Below, in pieces: positions 30,789 to 38,391 of a stretch of DNA of 64,000 nt (its first letter is position 1; each line of letters begins with the position of its first letter). The stretch is taken from assembly GCF_001012815.1 (NCBI RefSeq), contig NZ_JYJP01000016.1, positions 1-64,000 of the forward strand. Reading direction: 5' to 3'. Below the pieces are notes generated by a model that saw only the letters and a list, made by a program, of their open reading frames with translations, was not told the DNA's origin and searched no databases. The translations under genes were made by a program, and so were the position numbers. This DNA comes from Vibrio mexicanus. GTDB lineage: Bacteria; Pseudomonadota; Gammaproteobacteria; Enterobacterales; Vibrionaceae.

Positions 30789-30895
30789 TTCTAATGTTCC
30801 ATTTTTAGAACGATGAGTTCGATTATTGACTATTTTTTGCTGAAATCAAGCTTGCTATCTTTATTTCAACGCAATAAATGGAACGTAGAAGCATA

Positions 30896-31824
30896 ATGTC
30901 AGCATTAAAAGGATTCACTACACGTACTTCATCAGATCAATCTTCAGATAACCAGGTTTCAGAAAACGAAGCTTCAGTAAACATTGTCGGCCCGATTAAG
31001 GGGAGCCGACTGTCGGTAGGTGACGGTTTCACTGGTACGGGTTTTCGTTATGGTCAGTTTGAAGGACAAATGGACCCGCTAATCATGGTCGACCATTAAG
31101 TTATGACCACACCAACATTTGGCGCACACCCACACGCGGGTTTGTCAGCCGTTTCGATATTACCGGAAGACACGGAAGGTCTGTTTAACAACCGTGATTC
31201 TCTGGGCAACGATTTCAATATCGAAGCAGGAGACTTGTATTGGCTTAAAGCCGGCAGTGGCGCAATCCACGACGAAGCACCGCTTAAAGGCGCGAAAGTA
31301 CACGGCTACAACTGTTTGTGAATCTACCTGCCAGATTGAAACACTCGGTGCCGGATTCCTTGCATGTTAGACGTGGAGACATGCCAATCCTAGAAGGGAC
31401 GGGCTACCGAGTTAAAATCGTACTGGGTGAATCAAATGGTATAGCGGGGGCAAAGTCTATAGCCTTACCTTTCACTGCTCTCGATGGTCATATACAAGCT
31501 GAAGCTTCATTTAGTCACGAAGCACAAAAGCAGCATAGCGCATGGATATACGCAATCGACGGCAGCATTGAAGTTGATATTGATAGTACAGAGTTAGTTC
31601 TTCAACAAGGCGAATCACTGGCGGTTAAATCGACTAATGATCATCAAGCGTTACCGATTCGTGTGATTGGGAAGAGCGATACCAACAATTACTTTGTCAT
31701 TCTATCTGGCGAGACAGTACAAGAGTCGTTTGTTCAACAAGGCCCGTTTGCAATGAGCAACATGGAAGAGATCCGCGAGGTGACACAACGATACCAAAAT
31801 GGTGAGTTAGGTAGTTTGGCATAG
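30896..31824 (+). CDS. pirin family protein (in-frame stop and frameshift in this sequence)
   Basis: About 309 residues across two lesions. Pirins are bicupin proteins, some with quercetin 2,3-dioxygenase activity. Seen: FRYGQFEGQMDPLIMVDH then GAHPHAGLSAVSIL and GSGAIHDEAP, carrying the metal-binding histidines of the first cupin, and a C-terminal pirin domain (GVRV-like ALPFTALDGHIQAEASF, WIYAIDGSIEVDI). A TAA at 31097-31099 stands where pirins have tyrosine or a similar residue (VDH-x-VMTTPTFGAHPHAG); a single substitution would restore it. A one-base deletion near 31317 separates HGYNC from VNLPARLKHS. ATG 30896 fits the family start better than 30878. Confidence 0.8.
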
Positions 31825-31837
31825 AGCTATGAGAACC

Positions 31838-31868
31838 GGTCGCTCGCACCTTTGCGGTGCTAGCGACC
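31838..31868 (+). terminator. hairpin after the pirin gene
   Basis: GGTCGCT-GCACC (31838-31850) pairs with GGTGC-AGCGACC (31856-31868), each arm having one unpaired base. The stem is strong but no T tract follows, so some read-through into the DUF2798 gene is possible. Confidence 0.55.
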
Positions 31869-31899
31869 CAATGGCAGGTGATTATATAGCAGGGAAGCT

Positions 31900-32148
31900 A
31901 TGAAGATTCACAACTTACATTTCTATCTATTTTCTATGGTGATGGCAGCTGTCATGTCTGGTGGGATGTCGCTTGCTATGTTGCTGGTAAATATCGAAGG
32001 AAATCTATTGGCGAGTGCGTTTATTAATAGCTGGCTATCGGCGTGGTTAACTTCATTTATGGTTGCATGGCCATTAAGTATGTTTGTGGTGCCACTGGCT
32101 AATCGAAGTGTCAATTGGATGATGTCGCTACTGAAACCGCTGCAATGA
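31900..32148 (+). CDS. DUF2798 family small membrane protein
   Basis: An 82-residue protein with two membrane helices. FYLFSMVMAAVMSGGMSLAMLLVNIE and AWLTSFMVAWPLSMFVVPLANRSVNWM match the DUF2798 pattern, in which a paired-helix protein has the conserved FxxAWPxAFPxxxxxxPxxxxxv region. The biochemical role of the family is unknown. The gene follows the pirin gene by about 75 bp, and a purine-rich site (CAGGGAAGC) precedes the ATG. Confidence 0.75.
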   Translation: MKIHNLHFYLFSMVMAAVMSGGMSLAMLLVNIEGNLLASAFINSWLSAWLTSFMVAWPLSMFVVPLANRSVNWMMSLLKPLQ

Positions 32149-32270
32149 ATTACTCTAACTTCATGATCTAACGTTGTTATTCGAGTCCATGAACGGCATT
32201 ATGGAGGGATAGACGCGATTAAATAACCGTGAGTTCTTACTTCAGTCTTGAGTTGATTACGAGGCACTTC

Positions 32271-32692
32271 ATGATTTCATTTAAGCAAACAGAAGATTTG
32301 TCTGCTTCAGCCCAGATAACGTACGACAACATGCAACCGTACTATACGCATTATGGTGTTGAGTGGGAGCTTGTAACGATAAGAAAGCAAATCTCAGATC
32401 TAGAAAATTGGGACATTCTGTTTGATGACACAGTAGTGGGCGCAGTACGTTTAGCTATGATGAGAGCGGTTGTTATTTGCGCGATCTGCAAGTAACTAAG
32501 GAATATCAGGGTAAAGGCATCGGTGCAAAGGCGCTCAAGAAAGTCTTGATGCTCGCGATAGATGCTGGTGCAGATTCAGTTCGTTTGAGAGTGTTTAAAA
32601 TTAGCCCAGCTCGTCACCTTTATCAAAGAGAAGGGTATGCGATCGATAAAGAAGAAGAGCGCTTTTATTACATGTCCCGACCCGTGAACTAA
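32271..32692 (+). CDS. GNAT family N-acetyltransferase (frameshifted in this sequence)
   Basis: About 140 residues after repair. LRDLQVTKEYQGKGIGAKALKKVL is the canonical acetyl-CoA-binding motif A (QxxGxG/A), and RHLYQREGYAIDKEEERFYYMSR is motif B with the usual end. The break lies near 32456, where one missing T separates GAVRLA from YDESGCYLRDLQV. The start is ATG 32271 (MISFKQTEDL). The substrate is unknown. Confidence 0.8.
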
Positions 32693-32719
32693 GAGTGAAT
32701 AACTTTGCAAGGAGGCAAT

Positions 32720-33094
32720 ATGGACTTTCTATTGTATTTAGCTGCTTTCTTACTGGTGCTTGTCTCTATTGCGCACTCCTATTTGGGTGAGCGTTTTTTA
32801 TTGTCAAAACTGTTTGAACAACGTCATTGGCCAAAAGTGTTGGGCAGTGATGGATTTGCCAAGCGAACGCTTCGTTTTGCTTGGCACCTTACATCGGTTA
32901 CTTGTCTTGGTTTTGCCGCCATTTTGGTGGTATTGACGCAGCCACAGGTGAGCAAGTTGCTCATCAGTCAGATTATCGCGACAACTTTTGCTTTTCATTT
33001 CGTCATTTCGCTGTTGGCTTCTAGGGGCAAACATCTGTCGTGGATTTTATTCGGGACCGTCACGTTTTTAGTTGTTCTGAATACATACCTTTAG
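32720..33094 (+). CDS. hypothetical membrane protein, four helices
   Basis: A 124-residue protein with hydrophobic segments LLYLAAFLLVLVSIAHSYLG, LTSVTCLGFAAILVVLT, IIATTFAFHFVISLLA and ILFGTVTFLVVLNTYL. A strong AAGGAGG site lies 6 bp before ATG 32720. The conserved HSYLGER and RFAWHLTS motifs look like a small family, possibly metal- or haem-binding through histidines, but I cannot name it. The gene follows the GNAT gene by 27 bp. Confidence 0.65.
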   Translation: MDFLLYLAAFLLVLVSIAHSYLGERFLLSKLFEQRHWPKVLGSDGFAKRTLRFAWHLTSVTCLGFAAILVVLTQPQVSKLLISQIIATTFAFHFVISLLASRGKHLSWILFGTVTFLVVLNTYL

Positions 33095-33154
33095 ATTTTT
33101 AGCTTGGGTTCAACTAGCCCAGCTTTATACATATTAAGTTGAAAGGAAATTGAA

Positions 33155-34015
33155 ATGATTAAAAGGAACTACCGGCTAGCAGCGGCGTCATTATTATCAA
33201 TGTTTGCTACTTATACGTTTGCGATGACAGAAGAAGTGAATATGGTGCCGGTACAGCTTGATGGTGACACGGTTGAACTAGAAATCATCGTGCATAAGCC
33301 TGACGGCTATCAACAAGGAACTAAGCTGCCAACGGTGATTTTGAATCATGGCTCGACTGGTTGGGGGACGAATCCTTCGTATTTCACAGCGAAAATTGAC
33401 TATTTCGATGCGCTGATTGCGTATTTTGGCGATCGTGGTTGGGCCGTGGCAGTGCCAATGCGTCGTGGTCGCGGTAATTCAGAAGGCCTTTATGACGAAG
33501 GGTTTGATAGCAACAGGAAGTATGGTTATACCTGTGAAACGGGTAGGTCGCTTGCTGGAGCACAAAGAGCGTTAGACGATGTACATGCTTCTGTCGAAGC
33601 GATTGAGGCGATGCCATTTGTTGATACAGAGAACCTAATAATCGGCGGGATTTCTCGCGGTGGTATCCTCAGTACAGCTTACGCAGGCGAACATCCAGAT
33701 AAGTTTAAAGGAATCATTAATTTTGTTGGTGGTTGGATGGGTGATGGGTGCCCAACGGCAGAAGGCATTAACGGTTCTTTATTTGTACGTGGAGCGGCAA
33801 CAAAGGTTGAATCAATCTGGCTTTATGGTAACAACGATCATTATTATCGAATGTCCCACTCACAATCGAACTTTAATAAGTTTGTCGCCGCAGGTGGCAA
33901 AGGGGATTTCCACCAAGTGAATGTCGAACCTGGTCAAAACGGGCACTTTATTGGTTCTTATCCTCAAAAATGGACAGCTCTGATGGATGAGTATCTCGAT
34001 GACCGTAATCTGTAG
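33155..34015 (+). CDS. secreted alpha/beta-hydrolase (dienelactone hydrolase-like)
   Basis: 286 residues. A signal peptide (MIKRNYRLAAASLLSMFATYTFA) is followed by an alpha/beta-hydrolase core: oxyanion region LNHGSTGWG, nucleophile elbow GISRGG (serine near residue 170), probable acid in YGNNDHYYRM, and catalytic histidine in GQNGHFIGSYPQKW. It is therefore a periplasmic serine hydrolase acting on an ester or peptide not identifiable from sequence. SD GAAAGGAA lies before ATG 33155. The next gene is the VanX-like dipeptidase, so the pair might act on envelope-derived peptides. Confidence 0.75.
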   Translation: MIKRNYRLAAASLLSMFATYTFAMTEEVNMVPVQLDGDTVELEIIVHKPDGYQQGTKLPTVILNHGSTGWGTNPSYFTAKIDYFDALIAYFGDRGWAVAVPMRRGRGNSEGLYDEGFDSNRKYGYTCETGRSLAGAQRALDDVHASVEAIEAMPFVDTENLIIGGISRGGILSTAYAGEHPDKFKGIINFVGGWMGDGCPTAEGINGSLFVRGAATKVESIWLYGNNDHYYRMSHSQSNFNKFVAAGGKGDFHQVNVEPGQNGHFIGSYPQKWTALMDEYLDDRNL

Positions 34016-34047
34016 AGCGGCAAAAGGAAATAACGGGGAAAGAAAAC

Positions 34048-34674
34048 TTGAGTCATATTGATATTGCCGACCCTTCGGTGATTGCTATACCGATCAAAGA
34101 TACAGGAGAAAGGCTAATATCCGTAGAAGGCTTGATTGAGATCGGCCCTCCCGCGGAAAGCAGTGCAACCCAAGAACACTACCACCTGCTGCGTGAAAGT
34201 GTGGTTAAAAAGCTCATCCGCGCACAATCTCATCTTCCGACAGGCCTAAGGTTTAGAATTTACGAGGGCTATCGTTGCCCTCGATTTCAAAGTGAGCTGT
34301 TTGAACAGCAGCTTACTCGTGAACTGGCTATAAACCCTCTACTTACTTCGGAGGAAGCATTCAAAAACGCCTCTTTGCTGGTGGCTCCAGTGACTACCTA
34401 TGAAGGCAAGACTTTGTCTCCACCACACAGCACCGGTGGCGCGTTAGACATTGAAATTGTTAACACAAGCGGGCAGGTGCTGGATTTTGGTATGGAGATA
34501 AAAGAGTGGTCTACTGTACCTGCCGAACTGTGTGAAACCAAGACTCCAAATCTGTCATCTTTAGCGTTAAGTAACCGCAATCTATTATGCTCGGTGTTAC
34601 AGGCAGAAGGTTTTGTCAATTACACAAGGGAGTGGTGGCACTTTTCATATGGCGACCAATACTGGCTTATGTAA
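34048..34674 (+). CDS. D-alanyl-D-alanine dipeptidase-like protein (VanX family, M15D)
   Basis: 208 residues. The zinc-peptidase motifs of M15D are present: RIYEGYRCPRFQ (arginine-containing), SPPHSTGGALDIEIV (SxHxxGxAxD-type, with PH for SRH) and EWWHFSYGDQYW (ExxWH). VanX/DdpX enzymes cleave D-Ala-D-Ala, which in non-resistant bacteria serves peptidoglycan dipeptide reuse. No signal peptide is seen, so it should be cytoplasmic. It starts with TTG at 34048 behind AACGGGGAAAG. No vanHA-type ligase or dehydrogenase is nearby, so glycopeptide resistance is not implied. Confidence 0.82.
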   Translation: MSHIDIADPSVIAIPIKDTGERLISVEGLIEIGPPAESSATQEHYHLLRESVVKKLIRAQSHLPTGLRFRIYEGYRCPRFQSELFEQQLTRELAINPLLTSEEAFKNASLLVAPVTTYEGKTLSPPHSTGGALDIEIVNTSGQVLDFGMEIKEWSTVPAELCETKTPNLSSLALSNRNLLCSVLQAEGFVNYTREWWHFSYGDQYWLM

Positions 34675-34744
34675 CGGGAGCTTCATTCGCCAAATACGGT
34701 TCGATTGGCACATAAATAGACGTAAATTAAGGAATAGAAAAACG

Positions 34745-34825
34745 ATGAATCATGTCATGCTCGACGTTGATGGAACGTTTGAGTATGACAATAATATTGC
34801 ATTTTACGCACCCCAAAGTATGTAA
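34745..34825 (+). pseudogene. remnant of a HAD-family hydrolase N-terminus
   Basis: A 26-codon frame starts MNHVMLDVDGTF, which is the HAD motif I (DxDGT) in its usual place at the very N-terminus. It then diverges and stops after a further 14 codons. No HAD motif II-IV follows in any frame up to the GGDEF gene. This looks like the leftover 5' end of a deleted phosphatase gene, though a real short peptide cannot be excluded. Confidence 0.45.
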
Positions 34826-34964
34826 TAAACGGTTACATTCAAGCTGGCTATTATTAGTTCTATTAGATGAAATTAGTTCGTATCTAGTTCAAAAGTCTTG
34901 ATTTCTGTTAAGTGACGCTCACAAATACATAGGGTATATTTACCTTTCTGTAGGAAGGGGTGAC

Positions 34965-36014
34965 GTGACTCAAATGTTTACAAGTTTATTTGAAAAATGG
35001 CTGGGAATGAGTCGTTCTCATGAAGATTTTAGAGACAGCTTATTTGTGCTCATCGCAGTGAGTATTTTGTCATGCGTTCTTCTTCTCTTTATCTACTACA
35101 ACATCGCAATTGTGCCTAACTTCGTGATGGCTTCTATTGAAATAACAGGCTTGGTTTTCTGTTTGTTGGCCTATTATTTCTTGTGGCAAGGTCGTGAAGT
35201 TAATTTAGCCGCCAATATTATGGTATCGGTAATGACCAGTATCAGTTTACTTCTGATATATGGAACAGGGCACCAAGAGTTTGCTCTGGCTTTTGCGTTT
35301 CTTACACCGATTGTATCTATATTTGTTCTAGGCTATCGAGTTGGGTCGGTGTTTAGCTTACTCAACTTTGCTATTGTTGCGTATATATGTGTAACAGGGA
35401 TGGATTATTGGCTACCCGTCTACTTTGATGATATTAGTTTTATTCACCTATCTGCTGTTTATTTTTTCTTGTTTCTTACCGCTTTCTTTTACGATTCTGG
35501 TCGCCGAAAAACGATGGCGATGTTAAAAGAGTCGAATCGACAGCTTCAAAACCTGTCACATACCGATATGCTCACCCAGCTTTATAATCGTCGCCACATG
35601 GAAGGGCATCTCAAGGAGGTTGGCCGAGTAAATTGGGTTGCGATTTTAGATATCGATGACTTCAAAAAGATTAACGATGAGCATGGCCATGATGTTGGAG
35701 ATCGCGTGCTGATCAAAATCGCTCGCATCCTGAGTTCCAAAATGGATAAGTTTGGTCATGTAGGGCGTTGGGGAGGAGAAGAATTCCTCATTGCTTTTGA
35801 GGTTGCTGAGCGAGCAGAAGTCGAGGCGCAAATCGAATCGATTCAGTCCGCTATCGCAAGCTATGATTTTGGCATTAAAAGACCTGTTACATTAAGTTGC
35901 GGTATCGCATTACATAATAACAGCGTTAAGAGCAGTACCTATCGCCGCGCTGATGAAGCTCTGTATCAGGCGAAAGCATCGGGTAAGAACCGTTATCGTA
36001 TGGCTGCGAGTTAA
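34965..36014 (+). CDS. membrane-bound diguanylate cyclase
   Basis: 349 residues. The first 185 residues form about six membrane helices (LFVLIAVSILSCVLLLFIYY through FIHLSAVYFFLFLTAFFY), like a 7TM/MASE-type sensor. A GGDEF domain follows: SHTDMLTQLYNRRHMEGHL, DIDDFKKINDEHGHDVGDRVL and the active site GRWGGEEF. It makes c-di-GMP from two GTP. An RxxD inhibitory site is not visible at its usual place before GGEEF, so product inhibition through the I-site may be absent. GTG 34965 has good SD spacing (AGGAAGGGG); ATG 34974 is the alternative. Confidence 0.9.
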   Translation: MTQMFTSLFEKWLGMSRSHEDFRDSLFVLIAVSILSCVLLLFIYYNIAIVPNFVMASIEITGLVFCLLAYYFLWQGREVNLAANIMVSVMTSISLLLIYGTGHQEFALAFAFLTPIVSIFVLGYRVGSVFSLLNFAIVAYICVTGMDYWLPVYFDDISFIHLSAVYFFLFLTAFFYDSGRRKTMAMLKESNRQLQNLSHTDMLTQLYNRRHMEGHLKEVGRVNWVAILDIDDFKKINDEHGHDVGDRVLIKIARILSSKMDKFGHVGRWGGEEFLIAFEVAERAEVEAQIESIQSAIASYDFGIKRPVTLSCGIALHNNSVKSSTYRRADEALYQAKASGKNRYRMAAS

Positions 36015-36017
36015 AGT

Positions 36018-36040
36018 AAAGGGGCGTTAAGCCCCTTTTT
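36018..36040 (+). terminator. rho-independent terminator after the diguanylate cyclase gene
   Basis: AAAGGGGC pairs with GCCCCTTT across GTTAA and ends in a T run; it may also serve the convergent methyltransferase gene. Confidence 0.85.
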
Positions 36041-36054
36041 AGTATCCGTTGTTT

Positions 36055-36896
36055 TTACGATTGATGACCAATCACGACTGCCATTTCATCCGCTTCGGTG
36101 AAAGGCGTGCCTCTTAGATCGCTATAAGTCTGTTTGATTTCCAAACCATGAGCGTTCAGTTCATTTGTTAGCTGATCAACTGTGAAGTGCTGAAGCCAGT
36201 TGTACACCGTCCATTCTTTGTCTTCTTGGCTGATGACGTACTTATCCAGCGTAACGAGATCGCTCTGATAGGTAAACGAAGATTGAATACACCAATAATC
36301 TTCACCACTCCAAAAACCATTCATCGCATTGCGTTCAACATTCAGTGATTCTGCTTGTTGCTTAAAACGATGTGCGGTGTACACATCAAGCACGATAGAA
36401 CCGTTCGGTGCCAGTAGCGATTTGAACTTGGCTAATAGTGTTGCGCGTTGGCTTGGGTTTAAAGCGCACAGGTCGCACATGACTAGAGTAATCAAGTCAA
36501 ACTGACGATTGTCTTTGTACTCTAGATAGTTACCCAAGTGGTACTCAATCTCAATACCGGCTTCTTTTGCTTGGTTTTTTGCATAGGCAAGAGAGTTCTC
36601 TGAAAAGTCGAGTCCCACCACAGTACCAACACCGCTAGACTTTAAACGCTGAGTATATAGCCAGGTCCGCAGCCAAAATCGATGACTCTAGACTGGGCGT
36701 TGAGATTAAACTCAGTGATAAGCCATTGTGCAGATGCATCAATGAATTGTTGGGTGCGAGAGGCAAGGCTTAAATCAGGGTTTAAGTGGAAATTAAGCAT
36801 TTGCTTTGCAATGTGTGTGTCAGTCCACAGCACATCTGCCGTGTATTTTGACCAAACTGCGGGTTTGGCTGCAGCTTTACTTAGATTTTTGTACAT
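36055..36896 (-). CDS. class I SAM-dependent methyltransferase (frameshifted in this sequence)
   Basis: About 280 residues after repair. SRVIDFGCGPG is motif I, VVGLDFSENSLAYAKNQA motif II, and FDLITLVMCDLCAL motif IV of the Rossmann methyltransferases. One C is missing near 36661; repair gives FGCGPGLYTQRLKSSGVG. The substrate is unknown. The first in-frame ATG is 36896. TTG 36914 is in frame, and ATG 36919 would be in frame if one base were lost near 36915. These upstream starts sit closer to a good AAGGA site (36933-36929) that is buried in the leader hairpin described separately. An 18-codon leader ORF lies just upstream. Confidence 0.8.
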
Positions 36897-36926
36897 AGTT
36901 TGTAATTCCGACAATACATTTGTTGC

Positions 36927-36980
36927 CGTCCTTACAAGAACATTGAAGGGTGCTAATTACCCTAAAAGGTCGTAAGGACG
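36927..36980 (-). promoter_or_regulatory. leader hairpin sequestering the methyltransferase SD
   Basis: On the minus-strand RNA, CGTCCTTAC (36980-36972) pairs perfectly with GTAAGGACG (36935-36927), and two further pairs (G.U, A-U) extend the stem inward. An inner AGGGT/ACCCT stem sits in the loop. The left arm is the Arg-Pro-Tyr part of the leader ORF; the right arm contains AAGGA, the best SD for the methyltransferase. This is the geometry of a translational attenuator. Function is inferred from sequence only. Confidence 0.5.
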
Positions 36981-37013
36981 CGTAAAGAATGAGATTGTTG
37001 TTGAGATAAACAT
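36957..37013 (-). CDS. 18-codon leader peptide upstream of the methyltransferase gene
   Basis: ATG 37013 (minus strand) lies 8 bases after a strong GGGAGG SD (37027-37022) and reads MFISTTISFFTRPYDLLG before TAA at 36957-36959. Such a strong SD in front of so short a frame, ending inside a hairpin that hides the next gene's SD, points to a leader peptide whose translation or stalling sets methyltransferase expression. I do not recognise the peptide. Confidence 0.55.
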   Translation of the reverse strand: MFISTTISFFTRPYDLLG

Positions 37014-37232
37014 AGTGGTTGCCTCCCTAAGTTGAAATGAAATACGTTGAGATGAATCGAAAACGGGCGAACTCTACACATAGGCTTTCCATATCGCAAT
37101 ACTTAAATGATATTCACAAAGATAATTCGACGTTTCGTTGAGATGAATCATATTTGAACAAGCCAGCATGTGGATTGGAGCTAAGCGCGATAAAGCGTTA
37201 AGATACAGACTGTTTCAGTTTGGATAGATGTC

Positions 37233-37643
37233 ATGATGTCAGATGAAGAACGCGCTCTGGAATGGATGCGTCAGCAAGCCTACAAAATAGATCCCTACAG
37301 CGAAGAGCTCTCTTTTGAAGAGTGCTTAGAGTTAATTGGCCCGGCTTTTAAAAAAGGAAAAAGCATGGCCCAGTTGAGACACTTATTAGGTGAAGCGGAT
37401 CGCCGAGCGGGTGCTGCCGAGCGTAAACATGCTGCCTTGAAGTACGCTAAAGAAAAAAGTCCGAACGCAGGTCAAATTCTTCGCCTGCAAGGTAAACTGC
37501 AGCGAGTTGAATTGGCATTGAAGCTTGCGACAGGCGATAACAATATGACGATTTCTCAGTTTTGTGCAGAGTACGATGTTACCAAGAAAGACGGTAATAC
37601 CGCTTGGCACGAAAAGCTGGTGGAGCAGAACAAAAAGCGTTAA
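37233..37643 (+). CDS. hypothetical protein
   Basis: 136 residues, soluble, highly charged and mostly helical (RHLLGEADRRAGAAERKHAALKYAKEKS; ILRLQGKLQRVELALKLA). No membrane segment, signal peptide or named domain is seen. It starts ATG 37233, with ATG 37236 adjacent, behind a weak SD. It lies between the divergent methyltransferase leader and the DksA-like gene and has no obvious partner. Confidence 0.55.
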   Translation: MMSDEERALEWMRQQAYKIDPYSEELSFEECLELIGPAFKKGKSMAQLRHLLGEADRRAGAAERKHAALKYAKEKSPNAGQILRLQGKLQRVELALKLATGDNNMTISQFCAEYDVTKKDGNTAWHEKLVEQNKKR

Positions 37644-37752
37644 TTCGCTCTGGAACCTCTTCCTCCTAATCGAGTTTCAAATTTCCTTAATTTGCCTCTG
37701 TTTAGAGGTGAAACTTTGTAAGAATTAGTGTAATTTCGCCTCTTTATATCGG

Positions 37753-37767
37753 TGTTATAATATAACA
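37753..37767 (+). promoter_or_regulatory. Zur-type operator upstream of the dksA paralogue
   Basis: TGTTATAATATAACA is a perfect palindrome equal to the core of the gammaproteobacterial Zur box (TGTTATANTATAACA), with flanks GG and TTG. It lies 137 bp before the dksA-like ATG at 37904. A zinc-loaded Zur repressor would silence the gene until zinc is scarce. Zur control of dksA2 is established in Pseudomonas aeruginosa; here it is inferred. Confidence 0.8.
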
Positions 37768-37903
37768 TTGCTAGTTCCTTTTTGGCGACTCTCCCTTGCT
37801 TGATGGTGGTCGTGTCAAAAACTGGGATTATCGTTTTAGATTGATTGCTTTAGTCATGCGGTATTGGTTAATCGCATAGTGGTCAATTATGCTAGGAGGG
37901 CTT

Positions 37904-38329
37904 ATGAACGTAGAACAACAAGCGTTGATGTCGGAGGAAGAGATCCTTGCGGCGCCAGAATCAGATTACATGAACGAAGCTCAGCTGGCCTTTTTCGAAA
38001 ACAGGCTGATGGAGCTCTACCAATCAACATCGGATCATATCGAACGTACACGTAAAGAAATGACCCAGCCTATGGAGTTCAGTGACGAAAGTGATCGAGC
38101 TTCTAGTGAAGAGCAATCGGCCATTGCGCTGCGGATTATCGACCGAGAGCAAAAGTTGCTACCGAAGATTCGACAATCTCTCGCGCGCTTGAGGGCAGGG
38201 GATTACGGTTACTGTTTGGAATCTGGCGACCCGATTGGTATACCACGCTTGCTTATAAGGCCTACTGCTGAGTACTGCGCTGAAGTGAAGGAACAGTTAG
38301 AAAACAAAGAGCATCGTTACAGAGATTAA
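37904..38329 (+). CDS. DksA/TraR family protein lacking the full zinc finger (DksA2-like)
   Basis: 141 residues from ATG 37904, behind AGGAGGG. The coiled-coil tip carries the acidic SDESDRASSEEQ, matching the catalytic DxxDxA of DksA, which reaches the RNA polymerase secondary channel and works with ppGpp. The C-terminal globular domain YGYCLESGDPIGIPRLLIRPTAEYC keeps only one cysteine of each CxxC pair (CxxS and CxxV), so it should not bind zinc in the normal four-cysteine way. The same reduction defines the zinc-independent DksA2 of P. aeruginosa. With the Zur box upstream, it probably replaces DksA during zinc starvation. Confidence 0.85.
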   Translation: MNVEQQALMSEEEILAAPESDYMNEAQLAFFENRLMELYQSTSDHIERTRKEMTQPMEFSDESDRASSEEQSAIALRIIDREQKLLPKIRQSLARLRAGDYGYCLESGDPIGIPRLLIRPTAEYCAEVKEQLENKEHRYRD

Positions 38330-38346
38330 TGCGCTAGCTAAAAAAT

Positions 38347-38376
38347 CAAGCCACTCAGTTGAGTGGCTTGTTTTTT
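38347..38376. terminator. bidirectional terminator between dksA paralogue and cra
   Basis: CAAGCCACTCA pairs with TGAGTGGCTTG around a tiny loop. It is flanked by A6 on the left and T6 on the right, so it can end both convergent transcripts. Confidence 0.9.
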
Positions 38377-38391
38377 ATCTTCAGAGTGACC

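Noticed and set aside
30789..30895. Defined LysR operator between the LysR and pirin genes
   Set aside because: Only a short GTTC/GAAC repeat is visible, too weak to call.
34048..34674. Vancomycin resistance gene
   Set aside because: VanX-family dipeptidases are common in Gram-negatives for peptide reuse, and no vanH/vanA-type genes are near.
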